From NCBI GenBank assembly GCA_030512335.1, contig JAULSU010000003.1, positions 4,836,001 through 4,900,000 on the forward strand: a DNA stretch of 64,000 bases, written 5' to 3'. Source of the DNA: Immersiella caudata. Lineage: Eukaryota; Ascomycota; Sordariomycetes; Sordariales; Lasiosphaeriaceae. A program made the translations under genes and the position numbers. Under the pieces are notes generated by a model. The model saw nothing but the letters and a program-made list of their open reading frames with translations. It did no database searches and was not told where the DNA came from. The stretch's first letter is position 1, and each line of letters begins with the position of its first letter. Of the stretch, positions 19,936 to 29,974 are shown piece after piece.

Positions 19936-20403
19936 ATGAAGACCGATATCTTCTTCACTATCTTCCTCTCGCCCGCTGCCACTGCAGCATCCCTTCCACC
20001 GGAGCAAGCCAAAGCCGGCGGCGGACTCAAGGCCAACGACATCATCTGGGTTGAGGTATGGACCGGCAAAGACCGAACCGGTAGCTATGAAAAGCGTTGG
20101 CTTTCTACTGACTCATGCCGTATGCTTCTCCCTTTCCTACAATTCTGCAGTCCTAATTATTAAATTCGGGAACGGCTTTTAAGGCTAGGTGCGCTCTGCC
20201 CAGACAGGTCGCGGCGTAGAGTGCACCTTTTACAGGTATGTTGTTGCTTTGTTTGCTGCCTATCTCCTTGGAAGAAGACATGAGATGGTAACGATAACAT
20301 GATAAAAAGATACGTAGATCGCAGGAAGCCCGTGATTAGCTGGACCCTGGATGGCGGCGACTTTAAAATGGAAAACGTGTGGTCTATAAGATACCCAGAG
20401 TAG
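19936..20403 (+). CDS. Small secreted protein, three exons
   Basis: Exons 19936-20119, 20208-20235 and 20310-20403 give about 101 residues (106 if the ATG at 19921 is used). The introns are 88 bp (gtatgc...gacag) and 74 bp (gtatgt...aaaag), and their phases match to give STDSC-RRGVECTFYR-YVDRRKP and the end NVWSIRYPE. The N-terminus is a signal peptide (MKTDIFFTIFLSPAATAASL). Two cysteines could form one disulphide. The start at 19936 is chosen because the signal peptide begins MKT after a basic residue. I recognise no family. The 28-bp middle exon is unusual but has clean sites. It is convergent with the tyrosinase relic. Confidence 0.55.
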
Positions 20404-20471
20404 AGCGAGGGGGTACCTAAACAAACTAGAGGGATGAAGTAGTCTGAACCAACGCAAGGAAAATACCGGCC

Positions 20472-21446
20472 TTAGTACCCATAGCAGAGCTTGCCTCCCA
20501 TCGTGTTCATGTAATCACTCACAACCCCATCCGGAGCAAGTCCGATCATGGGGAGTGAATCGCCCACCGACACAGGGTTCCCATTCGTACCGTTCCCGTT
20601 GTACTCGAGCCACCTCGAGGGGTTGGACTGCTGCCAGATCCACTAGATTCTGTCGACCTGGGTGTGATGCAGGAAGAACAAGGGGTCTAAAAACTCGTGT
20701 CAGCAAGACAGAAAAAAGGAAAAGAGTCCAGAATAATTCCGACTCACCGTTCGTAGACGCCACCTGCGTGCCCACATCCCCCCACCCCCCGCCCACCCCA
20801 ACATGCACCGCCGAATGTGGATAATTCTCCAGCTGGTTTCTAAACCCATCGTACGTCGTCTGGTTATAAACCCACTCCATCTCCTCAGGCGTGTACCCAT
20901 TAGCAAACAAATTCTCAATCCGCCAGTTGCAACTGAGATAATGCGGCTTGACTTCAACCCCCCAGTACATGGCCATGCCGGTGTAGCCGCAGTTGTCTTG
21001 CAGGGCTTTTTCGTAGATGGAGACAAATAGCGGTGCCAGGGGAGGAAGTTGGGGTTTCCGTGGACTGTGGGGGGATGTGAGTGTTTGCTCTGAATTATGG
21101 AGGGAAAGTAGCCAAAAGGGGGGGGGGGGGGGGGGGGGAGAAGGGGGAAGCAAGGGTGTTTTCAGGGGTCGGGAAGGGAGTAGAGTAAATTGCACTTACT
21201 CTTGTCGGTAGGATACGACAGATGGGCGTGGACATAGCTAAAGCCATCGGGTAGCCTCCTGTGATCCCAGACATTGAGTCTAGCGGGTGTTTGGGAAAGG
21301 CACAGCACGGCATCGATGTAGGCTTGTTTCTCGGTATTGGTCGCGCTGAACCATGACTTGCGCTGCCGCGGCAACAAACTTGGAACGCTGCATATGAACG
21401 GCCCTTCACCCGAAGCCACAATTTGTGCGTATCTTCGCGGCGCCAA
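20472..21446 (-). pseudogene. Tyrosinase (type-3 copper oxidase) relic
   Basis: Reads right to left as a tyrosinase. The N-terminal part includes TEKQAYIDAVLCL and DGFSYVHAHLSY, then comes a break. FVSIYEKALQDNCGYTG follows, but the CuA block that should precede it has lost its His-Arg (LPPLAPLF). The middle domain is missing between MAMYWG and PHYLSCNWRIENL. The CuB site is intact: HSAVHVGVGGG, then a spliced intron (gtgagt...ttttag) and DPLFFLHHTQVDRI. Directly after it a TAG replaces the first Trp of the usual IWW motif, and the frame continues to a natural end (MGGKLCYGY). A run of 21 G (21118-21138) marks the deleted part. Several independent lesions mean it is dead. Confidence 0.85.
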
Positions 21447-21734
21447 ACCTGTCTTTCAAGAGAGCTTCAGTTTCGCAGGCGGGTTGCTTTATTCCATCAC
21501 GAAGGGTAAAAACCATTGAAGATCCAAGTCATGGACAGGCCAATACCGAAGTAATCCATGAATTTACTGTAGTAAAGCTAATGCAGTGCAAGGAATGTGG
21601 CGCCAGCCCCGGTCTATGAAAACAAACAAACAAAAAACAAATAGCCACCGATCCAAGATGCTTCCCCCCCTTTCCCTCTCACCACTTCCCCCTCATCCCG
21701 ATGCCCCCAAATCGCACTAGGCACCCTACCTTGT

Positions 21735-22151
21735 TCAAGCAGAACGGGGCTTGAAAGTGGGATCGCAAATAATGGCGCCAACCCTGACAACACGCTCTAG
21801 AGTCCAGAGACCACCGTTACCATCGCCAAAGGTAACATCGACGTTGGCACCCCTGATCACAGTGATAGCCCGGCCGTTGGGGTCGACAATCGCGCAGCGG
21901 AGCTGGGGGTCGACTGCGGCACCAAGCTTAAGCTCAACGGTCTCAATGGGGCCGAAGCCGGCGCTGAAGACGCGAGTCTGGCGGTTACCGTTATCGATGA
22001 AGACTTCTTGACCGCCGAGCTCGATGGACTGGTTCTGGAGGATGATGCGGATCTCCCTGTTGGCCTGGCGGGCCTCGATGTCCTGGGGGGCCGGAGCAGC
22101 CATGGCGGAGGTGGCGGCCAGAGCGGCGAAGAATATGTTGGAGAACTGCAT
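21735..22151 (-). CDS. Small secreted protein, paralogue A
   Basis: 138 residues, no intron. The ATG at 22151 opens a signal peptide (MQFSNIFFAALAATSAMAAPAP) followed by a propeptide-like stretch ending in ARQ, then a compact domain with VFIDNGNRQTRVFSAGFGPIETVEL, a cysteine in LRCAIVD and one in AIICDPTFK, which could form a single disulphide. It is clearly related to the protein at 24017-24472: same length class, same GFGPI-TVEL and GAIICDP-FK blocks and the same two Cys. An upstream open extension exists but has no ATG near the TATA box at about 22320. Function unknown; secretion and rapid divergence suggest an effector-like or surface role (inference). Confidence 0.75.
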   Translation of the reverse strand: MQFSNIFFAALAATSAMAAPAPQDIEARQANREIRIILQNQSIELGGQEVFIDNGNRQTRVFSAGFGPIETVELKLGAAVDPQLRCAIVDPNGRAITVIRGANVDVTFGDGNGGLWTLERVVRVGAIICDPTFKPRSA

Positions 22152-22308
22152 TTTGATTGGTGGAGTTGGGCGGGTTTTGTTGGTGGGGGGTGTGGAAAGT
22201 TGCTGTTGTTGAGAGTTGATATCGAGAGTTGGTTGTTTTGAGTGGTGGAGTGAAGATGAGGAGGCTGATGATGCTGATGATGAGGAAAAGAAATGTTTGG
22301 ACTTGAGA

Positions 22309-22326
22309 GAAACACAGTCCTTATAT
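22309..22326 (-). promoter_or_regulatory. Shared promoter block with TATA, paralogue A
   Basis: The minus strand carries ATATAAGG followed by a CTGTGTTTC box; the same pair occurs at 24615-24632 upstream of paralogue B. It lies about 160 bases before the start codon. Confidence 0.6.
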
Positions 22327-23275
22327 GCAGTTCGACTCGCAATGTCAGGTCTCTCGATGTTGAGGCTGTTGCAGTTGGCCAAAGTCAGGGACGACAAACA
22401 TCGCTCCTTGAGGCTGTGTCTGCAGTGTCGTGGCTGACTGTGATGTTGCAAACACTATGAGACGCGCACTTGTCTTTGGTGACAGAGCGAGGCGAAAACA
22501 CTCAAAAAGACTGAATCTCAATATACCAGGTACGATCGTACCTATCGTCTGTTGTCAATGATGACGGTTTGCAGAGCGGGAGGCGAGCTAAATCAGCTCG
22601 TCGCCCAATCCCAGGCGATTAAGCTAGGAACGCACGTCACTGGGTCTTGCGGAATGATTTTGCATTCCCGAAAACAGACAAACAACTTCATTGGGCAACC
22701 GGGTGGGCTTCAGCCGGAAGGCGAGGTTGCTGGTTGGCCAGCCCCGGTCTGACGACCGTGGCGTACCTTACTGTGCAGGGATATATTTAGAGCGCTTTGG
22801 AAACCACTCGGGTGCAACTGGGCCAACACGTGGGGGGTGCTGTAGTGGTGACCCGGCAATTTGGAACAAATACCAATCTCCCGGGACTGCGCAACCCGGG
22901 ACTGCGCAACGGGGGCGGGACGTTTTTAAGTGTTCTTCACCAGGCGTCATCGCTTCCGGCGGGCTCGGATGAGGGGTGCCAACGGAAGGGCTAAGGGTGC
23001 AGCGATCATCGTAAACGATGACCGTAAAACAGTCACGTGTACCTAGAGTCGCTGTCAGACAGCAAGCTGCATCCCTTACCACCATCACCCAACTATCACC
23101 TGATCCCTTCTCAACTCCCTTTTACAGCCCCGCCCCCCCAAATGCCACCCAAAATGTTCAACCAGGACTCATCTTTGCTACCAGGCTTCAGTACCTACAT
23201 GCATCTCACGCAGAGTGAAAGGCACTGTTGTCCATCCCCTTCCAATAAAGCGAAGACTGTCAGGCCGTTCTCGCA
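22327..23275. other. Intergenic containing the left inverted-repeat copy
   Basis: No gene seen. Besides the repeat at 22627-22870 it holds a tandem pair of cccgggactgcgcaac words near 22880-22910. Confidence 0.35.
22627..22870 (+). repeat. Inverted repeat, left copy
   Basis: Aligns with the reverse complement of 25330-25572 over its whole length with gaps. Shared words include ggaacgcacgt, cattgggc, ccggaaggcgaggtt, tggttggccagcc, gtgcagggatatatttag, gctgtagtgg and ttggaac. No coding capacity. It may be a MITE or SINE-like repeat, or the ends of a larger inserted block. Confidence 0.75.
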
Positions 23276-23770
23276 ATGCCCCACATCGCCCCAACCCAGA
23301 TCCTCCGCCTCAGCATCCTCTACACCCTCTTAATCTTCGCCTCCGGCTTCCTCTTCGCCTTGGTGCGCATACCCTTGCTCGAACCGCATCTCGGGCAGCG
23401 ATACGCCGAGCTTGTCGAAATGCCATTTATGGGGATAATCATGTGGAAAGCTGCTGGGATTACTGCCACAAGAGTTCGACTCCAGCATGATACACATACT
23501 CCAATCGAGGGCAAGATTTTAAATCTGAAATGGGAGGGATTTGCGGTGGGATTGCTTGCGTTGACTTGGTTTTTGTTGATCGAAGGGGGGGTATACACAT
23601 GGATGCATCGGAATGACGGAGGCGGAAGTTGGATGGATTGGGTGTGGGGTCGGGATCCAGTCGCAGGGGCCGTGTTTTTTGCAATGTTGGGCTGGTTTGC
23701 AGTTTTGCCCGGGATTATGGGCTGGGGGTGGCCGGGTGGCCGGGCGAGGCTGGGAGGAGGAATCAAGTGA
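23276..23770 (+). CDS. Uncharacterised four-helix membrane protein
   Basis: 164 residues, one exon, ATG at 23276. Four hydrophobic segments are visible: residues about 11-31 (LSILYTLLIFASGFLFALV), 48-62 (EMPFMGIIMWKAAGI), 87-104 (FAVGLLALTWFLLIEGGV) and 129-147 (GAVFFAMLGWFAVLPGIM). Conserved-looking blocks FALVRIPLLEPHLGQRYAELVEMP and DPVAGAVFF resemble a small bacterial membrane protein family of similar length that also has scattered fungal members; this is from memory of the motif pattern, not a search. Function unknown. It lies between the inverted repeat arms, head-on to the secreted paralogue B. Confidence 0.6.
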   Translation: MPHIAPTQILRLSILYTLLIFASGFLFALVRIPLLEPHLGQRYAELVEMPFMGIIMWKAAGITATRVRLQHDTHTPIEGKILNLKWEGFAVGLLALTWFLLIEGGVYTWMHRNDGGGSWMDWVWGRDPVAGAVFFAMLGWFAVLPGIMGWGWPGGRARLGGGIK

Positions 23771-24016
23771 TCTTGGCAAGGGTAGGTTGTCAGAGGTTGT
23801 GTAAGTAACCCCCGCTTGAGGGGGCTTTCAGGGGTGTGGGTTCAGGGGTGTGGGTTAAGAAGTAAGATTGAGATACGATGAATTAAAGCAATGAAGCTAA
23901 TGCAATGTACAGAGCCCGTTTTGTAACCAAAATGCCAACCGATCTATGATGCCGATACCTATGCCGATGCTGATGCTCCCCCTTGGGCCCTATGCCCCCT
24001 GAATTATAGCAGCCAT

Positions 24017-24472
24017 TTAATTGCGCTTCTTGAAGGCGGGATCGCAGATGATAGCCCCGATGTTGGTAGTCTTCGCCAAAGTCCAGGCCCCCTTGTCACC
24101 GTCGGCAAAGGTGGTGTCCACGTTGGTGCCCCGCTTGACGGTGATGGCCTTGTGGTGGCTGTCGAGAATCTGGCAGCGAAATTCCTTGTTGACCTTGTTT
24201 CCGAGGATAAGCTCAACGGTTTGAATGGGACCGAAACCCTTGCTGGCGTTGAAGGTGAAAGTCTGGCGCTTGCCGTTGTCGGTGAAGGTAACTTGGCGGC
24301 CGAGCCCGCCGCCCAGCTGGCTTTGGAGACTGACGCGAATTTCCTTGGCCTTGTTGGATTGGCGCGCCTCAATCTCGTTGGTTGAGATCTCGGTGGGGTT
24401 GGTAACCGGAGCCGGGGCAGCGGTGACGGTGGTAGCGGCCAGGATGGCAAGGAAGATGTTGGAGAGCTGCAT
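24017..24472 (-). CDS. Small secreted protein, paralogue B
   Basis: 151 residues, no intron, ATG at 24472. It has a signal peptide (MQLSNIFLAILAATTVTAAPAP), a slightly longer propeptide than paralogue A (ending EIEARQ), then VTFTDNGKRQTFTFNASKGFGPIQTVEL, a Cys in FRCQILD and one in GAIICDPAFK. It shares with A the first seven signal residues except one, the GFGPI-TVEL core, the RG-NVD-TF-DG block and the C-terminus. Together they form a local duplicate pair that has diverged strongly, both in the same direction and each with its own promoter copy. The same secreted role is expected; none is known. Confidence 0.75.
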   Translation of the reverse strand: MQLSNIFLAILAATTVTAAPAPVTNPTEISTNEIEARQSNKAKEIRVSLQSQLGGGLGRQVTFTDNGKRQTFTFNASKGFGPIQTVELILGNKVNKEFRCQILDSHHKAITVKRGTNVDTTFADGDKGAWTLAKTTNIGAIICDPAFKKRN

Positions 24473-24614
24473 TTTGATCGGTGGGAGGTGGAGAAAGTTG
24501 AATTGGATGTTTGAGTATTTGAGTGTTTGAGTGGTTGAGTGGTTGAGTGGTTGTAGTGATGATGAGGCAGATGATGCTGATGATGATGAACAACAGGAGT
24601 AATTTGACCCAAAG

Positions 24615-24632
24615 GAAACACAGTTCTTATAT
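24615..24632 (-). promoter_or_regulatory. Shared promoter block with TATA, paralogue B
   Basis: On the minus strand ATATAAG is followed by a CTGTGTTTC box, as for paralogue A. It lies about 145 bases upstream of the start. The leader between it and the ATG contains tandem ttgagtgg units (about 24513-24553). Confidence 0.6.
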
Positions 24633-25859
24633 ACATTCTCGATGTCGCCTCCTTGACGTTGAAGCTGTTGGACCAAAAGCAGGTACGGCAATCATCCTCC
24701 CATGGGTGTGGCAGTGTCTGCGGGGGTCTTGGCGATAGTGCGAATGCTGACCATAGGGCTGTGCAATGCCGAGCACTGCTTTTCGCTTGTCAAAAAAATC
24801 TCGGGTTCAATTTCGCGCTTATGGCCTTGGACAATTTGGAGGCATCGGTTCTTCGCGGCTGTTTTTGGCAGTAATTGAGCGGCCGCCGCGGCTGTTCGTC
24901 GCTGACGGTGCAATTTGTCCCACTTGACTTGGCTGGCGGTGATGATACCTCCACCAAAACACTATAGGCTACGTCCTTGCTGACAAGAATTACATGGAAA
25001 AATCTAGACTTCGCATCCCAGGTAGGACAGTACTGTTTTCTGTCAGCGATGACTGCCTACACGAGGTCATCAGTTCATAAAGCAGAGCGCCGAGAGGCAA
25101 CTCTGACAAGTTTGACTGAGGGTCTCGACGCTCACAGGCCCGAGAGCAATCAGAGAAATCATACCATGCAACATATTGTCTACTGTGATTGTTTAGGTAG
25201 TATGATCACCCTATGGTTGACCCCTAATCCGGGCCCACCAAAACGCGATGACGATATGAAGAAGCTTTCAAAAAAAAAAAAAAAACCTGGCCAACCGCGC
25301 ACCGCCTCTTCTGCCCAGTACCGGGCTGTTCGTTCCAAAATACCGGGAAGCCACTACAGCGCCCGAGGTGTTGGTCAGCCTGGATTTTACCCCTGGTTAT
25401 TTCCAGAAGGGTTCTAAATATATCCCTGCACGACAACGCCTCGACCCGGCTGGCCAACCAGGAACCTCGCCTTCCGGATAATGATCACCCGGTGGCCCAA
25501 TGAAAGGCTCGTTTGTTTTTTCGGGGCATGCGAATCCCACCTTCAGACGACCGCGCCACCAACGTGCGTTCCGAAAACCACTTGTGATTGGACAACAGTA
25601 TTGGACCCGATTCTAATTGGAGGATTTTGGGGCCAGTCAATATTCACACTGGAGTGGACGAATGCTAGGCAACTCCGGACACTCCGGGTCTGACCAGAGT
25701 CTTGGGTGCAGCGCTGGGGTCCTCAAGAATTGAGGTGGAAGCGAAAGTGTGAGAAGGGTACCTCCGGAAAGTCCTCCTCACCAGGTGTCCACCCTAGGCC
25801 CGAAGTAGAGGCTTCTGGGGTCGGGCCTTTGTTCACAACCCACGGCCTACAGCACTACC
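24633..25859. other. Intergenic containing the right inverted-repeat copy
   Basis: No gene supported. Apart from the repeat at 25330-25572 it holds a run of 15 A (about 25269-25283) near the inner end of that repeat. Confidence 0.35.
25330..25572 (-). repeat. Inverted repeat, right copy
   Basis: Reverse-complement partner of 22627-22870. An A-run about 45 bases beyond its inner edge would read as a T-run in the orientation of the left copy. Confidence 0.75.
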
Positions 25860-26808
25860 ATGGCGACAATAGACGGTGCTGACGTTGAGGACTGGCTCCT
25901 GTCAAGCTCAGAAGTAACTACCCGGCAGCAACGGTTACTTTTTCATGTCCGCCATCCAAGGAACTCCATTTTCGACCCCGTTTACTGCGTGATCCTGACC
26001 GCTTTGTGCCATCCGACTACCGATCTCCTTCTGCAGCGGAGGTGTTGGCTGACCATTGCCCGACACCGTTGTTCCGGTCGTTCAAGACGGCACATCCGAC
26101 ATGGCAGGACTGTCAACGACCAAGCCCGCCAGTGCAGTTCCCTGATACACAGACTTGGCGTAGTTTCTGAGCGTGATTATGTCGTCCATCCACTCTTCGG
26201 TTCTTTCGTTCTTGCTGGGAACGTCCTGGGAACGTCCTGGGAACGGATCTGGTCGAGACGGGCCAGGATAATATCGGTGTTGACCTTGATTGCGTCTGTC
26301 TGGTCGCGAATAGCCATCATGTCCTTCTTCACTGCATCGGTAGTGGAGTTGGTATTATCAGCACTCGTTTTATGCCAAGAAGGCAGGGGGCGCCTACATG
26401 AAAATGGCATGCATCCCCAAGCTCAGGGCCATCTTGTACGCCTCGAGACTCTCCCGCAACTTCTACGCATCCGCCTTCCCAAACATAATCCAGCTCATCG
26501 TTGTGAGCACCCCATTGACATGGTGCTTTGTGACGACCTCGCCGATTTGCTCGACGAGACCAGCGCAGTCATCCAAACACTGTCTCGATTTGCTGGAGAT
26601 AGGTCGGGGGAATTGTTGTCGGCTTTGACTGGCTGATTTGAGCGAGGGTCGTCAAGATACTTGAAAGAGCATGCAACTCCTTCGAAACGGTTTCGATGTC
26701 CTCGGATGCATCGCGGGTATCGCGAACGAAGTGGGCGAGAGCCATGGAGGCTTTGGCGATGCTGGCGCCGAGGGAGAAGCACGTCGCGGCTATGCAGACC
26801 GACTCCAT
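25860..26808 (-). pseudogene. N-terminal domain relic of a fungal NACHT/STAND protein
   Basis: The ATG at 26808 begins MESVCIAATCFSLGASIAKAS, then FVRDTRDASEDIETVSKELHALSSIL and PPTYLQQIETVFG, the helical N-terminal domain that precedes NACHT or ankyrin parts in many fungal STAND proteins. A stop and frame change follow, then VVTKHHVNGVLTTMSWIMFGKADA, a stop, KLRESLEAYKMALSLGMHAI, two more stops, and a degraded region reaching about 25860. No nucleotide-binding motif is present, so it was either an N-domain-only protein or has lost the rest. Multiple TAG/TGA stops fit RIP. Confidence 0.72.
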
Positions 26809-27374
26809 TGTTGGGGTTTTCAATTATTGCTGCAAGTCTTGAGTTGGGTCAAGCTGAAAAGATCAGTGACGAAGAATTCGTACTGCTGGTGGCATTGGTT
26901 CGTTTGATCGGTGGGTCTCCAAAGGCTCGAAGGCTCCATTATGAAGCTTCGATGCAAGTGGAGTGGTTTGAATCAGACGGAAATTCCCCAGTGTTAAAGT
27001 TGAGGAGTTTTGTCAACTCGCCTGACCCTAGCCAGTATATGGTGCCCAGGTTATTGCATCACAAGACCCAATCAAGCACCCCAGCACAATGCTCTAGCGC
27101 AACGAGATGAAAACTAGCCTAGGGCATGGGTCCTAACATCGAACCGCAACCATGGTGAGAGCAAAGACAATACGAGGGCAACAGACAGAAACGTGGCATG
27201 GTTGATTCTCAGCAGGCATAGAGAGGCAAAGACGGGCGCACCGTGGGAAACTAAGAGGTTGGTCGAAATTACCCAAGAGCCCTTGAACCCCTGAACAGGA
27301 CCTCAAAAGCCCTAGAACTCAAAAATTCCGCATCCTTCCCGTTTGCCTCGTCTCCCTCCCTATCTTTCTCTGCC
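26809..27374. other. Intergenic
   Basis: Nothing recognisable; 3' region of the small secreted protein at 27375 on its right side. Confidence 0.35.
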
Positions 27375-27776
27375 CTATTCATCATAAGACTCAACACAAG
27401 ACGTCCCCCAGACCTGCGGATGCGGCCTCAACCCCTGCATAAACTTCACACCCCACTCAACCGCATGCGTAATGACAAACGTCCCATTTCCTTTATCCTC
27501 AACGTCCCCAAACGCAAAAGCCCAGCTGTCATTCCGTCCTCGAACATTTTGGTCGTATGCAAGCGCCTTCCCGCAGCTTTCGCAAAGTCCCGTGATGGTA
27601 GTTGTGTTATTTATCTCGTCGAATTCGTACTTGACGCCCACGGGGACGTATGCTTCACACTCGGAGTGGTCCCAGCGTACCCAGCAGGCCATGATTCCGT
27701 AACCGAGGCGGCATCGGTTTTCTAGTTGGGGGGCTGCGGCGGCGAGGGCTGCGAAGAGAATTGTTGTGAGTTTCAT
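27375..27776 (-). CDS. Small secreted cysteine-containing protein
   Basis: 133 residues, one exon, ATG at 27776. It has a short signal peptide (MKLTTILFAALAAAA) and mature PQLENRCRLGY with six cysteines: RC, MAC, SEC, LC-ESC and TSC near the C-terminus. There are two NxT glycosylation sites (INNTTT and GNGTF). The spacing of the cysteines and the W-rich core (MACWVRWDHSEC) suggest a compact disulphide-bonded fold. I do not recognise the family; an effector-like or extracellular role is inference. Unrelated to the paralogues at 21735 and 24017. Confidence 0.65.
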   Translation of the reverse strand: MKLTTILFAALAAAAPQLENRCRLGYGIMACWVRWDHSECEAYVPVGVKYEFDEINNTTTITGLCESCGKALAYDQNVRGRNDSWAFAFGDVEDKGNGTFVITHAVEWGVKFMQGLRPHPQVWGTSCVESYDE

Positions 27777-28397
27777 TTTGGTTTGGCCGATTATGTTGTG
27801 TTGAACAATGGATTTTGTTGGTGAAAGGAAGGCTGTTGTTGAAGAGCGGTGATTTGCATTCTTATTTCCTTGCTGTGCGGCTAGTTAGATTGTTTGGCCC
27901 CGTGATGGGGGATCAGGGTTGTGTTGGCGGAATTATCCAGATTGTCTCCCCAGATGTCGCTTTCCCCGCTGCAGCGATCATCAGAGGCTTGCTGTCAAAG
28001 CCCTATTTCTGGAGCTCCTACAGGATCTGCCGAGCTCTTCTTACAGACGCTGATTGGACACTGATCAGGATGGTTCCCTGGACCCGAGTTCCTTCACGGA
28101 GTCAGCACCACCGGCTTTTACCTCCCGCCGGGTAATATCCAGCCCGAACCTTTTCTCACATGCAGGCTTCCCCAACTCTATCTCAACCAAACTCAACCAA
28201 GTTTCAAGTATGACGGTCTCACAAATAGTTATTTAGCTAGGCGCAAAGTTAGGCGCTGTGCAAGTAGAGGCCACCGGCGGGCAGAAGAGCTCACCCAAAA
28301 GAATCTCTGGGTCGAATCAAGAAGGATGATTTGATTCAGGGGCCAACCACAGACATTTCCGTGCTCTTGTTTCCTGATCTTGAGTCCCAGACCTTGG
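27777..28397. other. Intergenic
   Basis: Upstream region of the secreted-protein gene and downstream region of the Zn2Cys6 gene. No gene seen. Confidence 0.35.
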
Positions 28398-29974
28398 TCA
28401 CGACTCCACAGACACAAACCGCGAGTCGTGTTTTAATGATCGCAAGCGCGCCACGAGTGCTTCGCTCTCCCCAGACCTCGGGCTGATTTCCAACGAATAC
28501 CGTATTGCAATCTCGATTTGCAAGACGACGCTATGTCTCCCATACAACCCTGCCTCGGGCCGCATCAGAATGGAGATAGCCTCGACAATTCTCTGAACGT
28601 GATATAACGGGTTTGTCTCCTCAGCGGCGGCGTGTTGTGATTCGCGAACCTCCCGAAGGATGCTATACAGCACAAGGGAGGTAACCCAGAAGAAACTCAT
28701 CCCGTGGACGCGAGCAACACGCGTGACGACATCGACTGGGTCTGGCGGTTTCGGGCTAGGGCATGGGTTTGGACAGGGGTTGACGAATCGGCTGAGAAGA
28801 CCGAGCCAGCAGCGAAGGTCTCGGTGATGCTGCCAGCACCTCTCTTCCAAGTCCGCTCGCAGGGCCTGTCGCGCGTCGGAATTTTTGGCAAGGCGCACGG
28901 CGTCGAGATCCTCAACCAATCCAGGAATCTCGACCAAGACATCGATGAGGATGTCTTTCATGTTTTTGGGGATGCGACTCCAAGGGACCGACTTCCACTC
29001 GGATGCGCTAAGTGCTAGACGCTTTCTTTGCAGGATCGAGGACAGAGCCTGTTTGTGGGGGATCAGCTGATGATCCTGTGCCGGGGGAACGGGTCCGTAC
29101 CATCTCCGCCCTTTCATCAGCAAAAACGTGATGGGCATCGCCGTCCATGTGCGCCATGGGAGTTCGGGCCATGAACAAGGCTAGCTCCCCGGCACTGTGT
29201 TGTTGCCAGTTTGGAGGCTCCGCGTCATTCTTTGGCTCTGTTGATTCGAATTCTCGGGAAAAGGTCTGTAGAAACCAGTATTAGCATAGAACACAAGTGC
29301 CTGTCAGTCGCATACCTCAAACATTCCCAGCAACTTGACAGTCGCTATCAAGGCACCCCTTGCCCCTCGAGGCCGTCCCAGAGACACCCTGAGCTCCAAG
29401 AGCGCTTCCCCGTACCAGATAGATGCCTCCTTCACCATCCACTCAGTGCTGTGCCGACTCCCCGTCACGAGCAGACAGTTGGCCCAAACAGCGTGGCGCA
29501 GACATTTCTCATCCCGGTACGACTTTTGTGCCGTCTCTGTCCAGGTGCAGGTGTAACTCCGGATCGCATTCTCGGGGATCGGCCGGCCAGAAGGGAAGTA
29601 CGCCTCCCAGAACAAATCGATACATCTCTTTTCCTGTTCAGGGCGAACCAAAAGCCGGAGGTTCGTCAATTCGCTCGAAAACTGATTGTGCTGGATACGG
29701 TCCCATAAGGGGCTTGGTGACTGCGGAGAAGCCGTGGCTTTCAGGCTGTACCCAGGATAACGGCTCTCGGGGGTGCTAACGACGAAGACACGCGGAGGTT
29801 CATAGCTTCCGCACTGGAGTCCCGCCTTGCTGCATTGGGTACACGCCGGCCGTTTGAGGTCGCACTAGATTCTGGCGTCAGTTTTAGTATCTGACTTGAC
29901 CAACATTGACCTACCCCTTTTCGCCTGCGTCGGCACGTCACGCAGGCTTTGGACCGACCCGGAACTCCGACCAT
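28398..29974 (-). CDS. Zn2Cys6 transcription factor, four exons
   Basis: Exons (minus) 29974-29915, 29864-29316, 29265-29101 and 29048-28398, with introns of 50, 50 and 52 bp, give 474 residues. The zinc cluster is perfect, C11-x2-C14-x6-C21-x6-C28-x2-C31-x6-C38, and the first intron falls exactly before C21. The following region has LWDRIQHNQFSS, KRCIDLFWEAYFPS, ELALFMARTPMAH and SEWKSVPWSRIPKNMKDILIDVL, with the layout of the fungal Zn2Cys6 group carrying a C-terminal DUF3468-type domain. It should be a nuclear DNA-binding regulator; targets are unknown. All exons keep phase 0. The third intron's end (cacaaacag) was chosen over a closer AG that would leave only 25 bp. Confidence 0.85.

Noticed and set aside
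22152..22451. N-terminal extension of paralogue A up to 22451
   Set aside because: It crosses the TATA box and leader, and the signal peptide would be buried; the ATG at 22151 is preferred.
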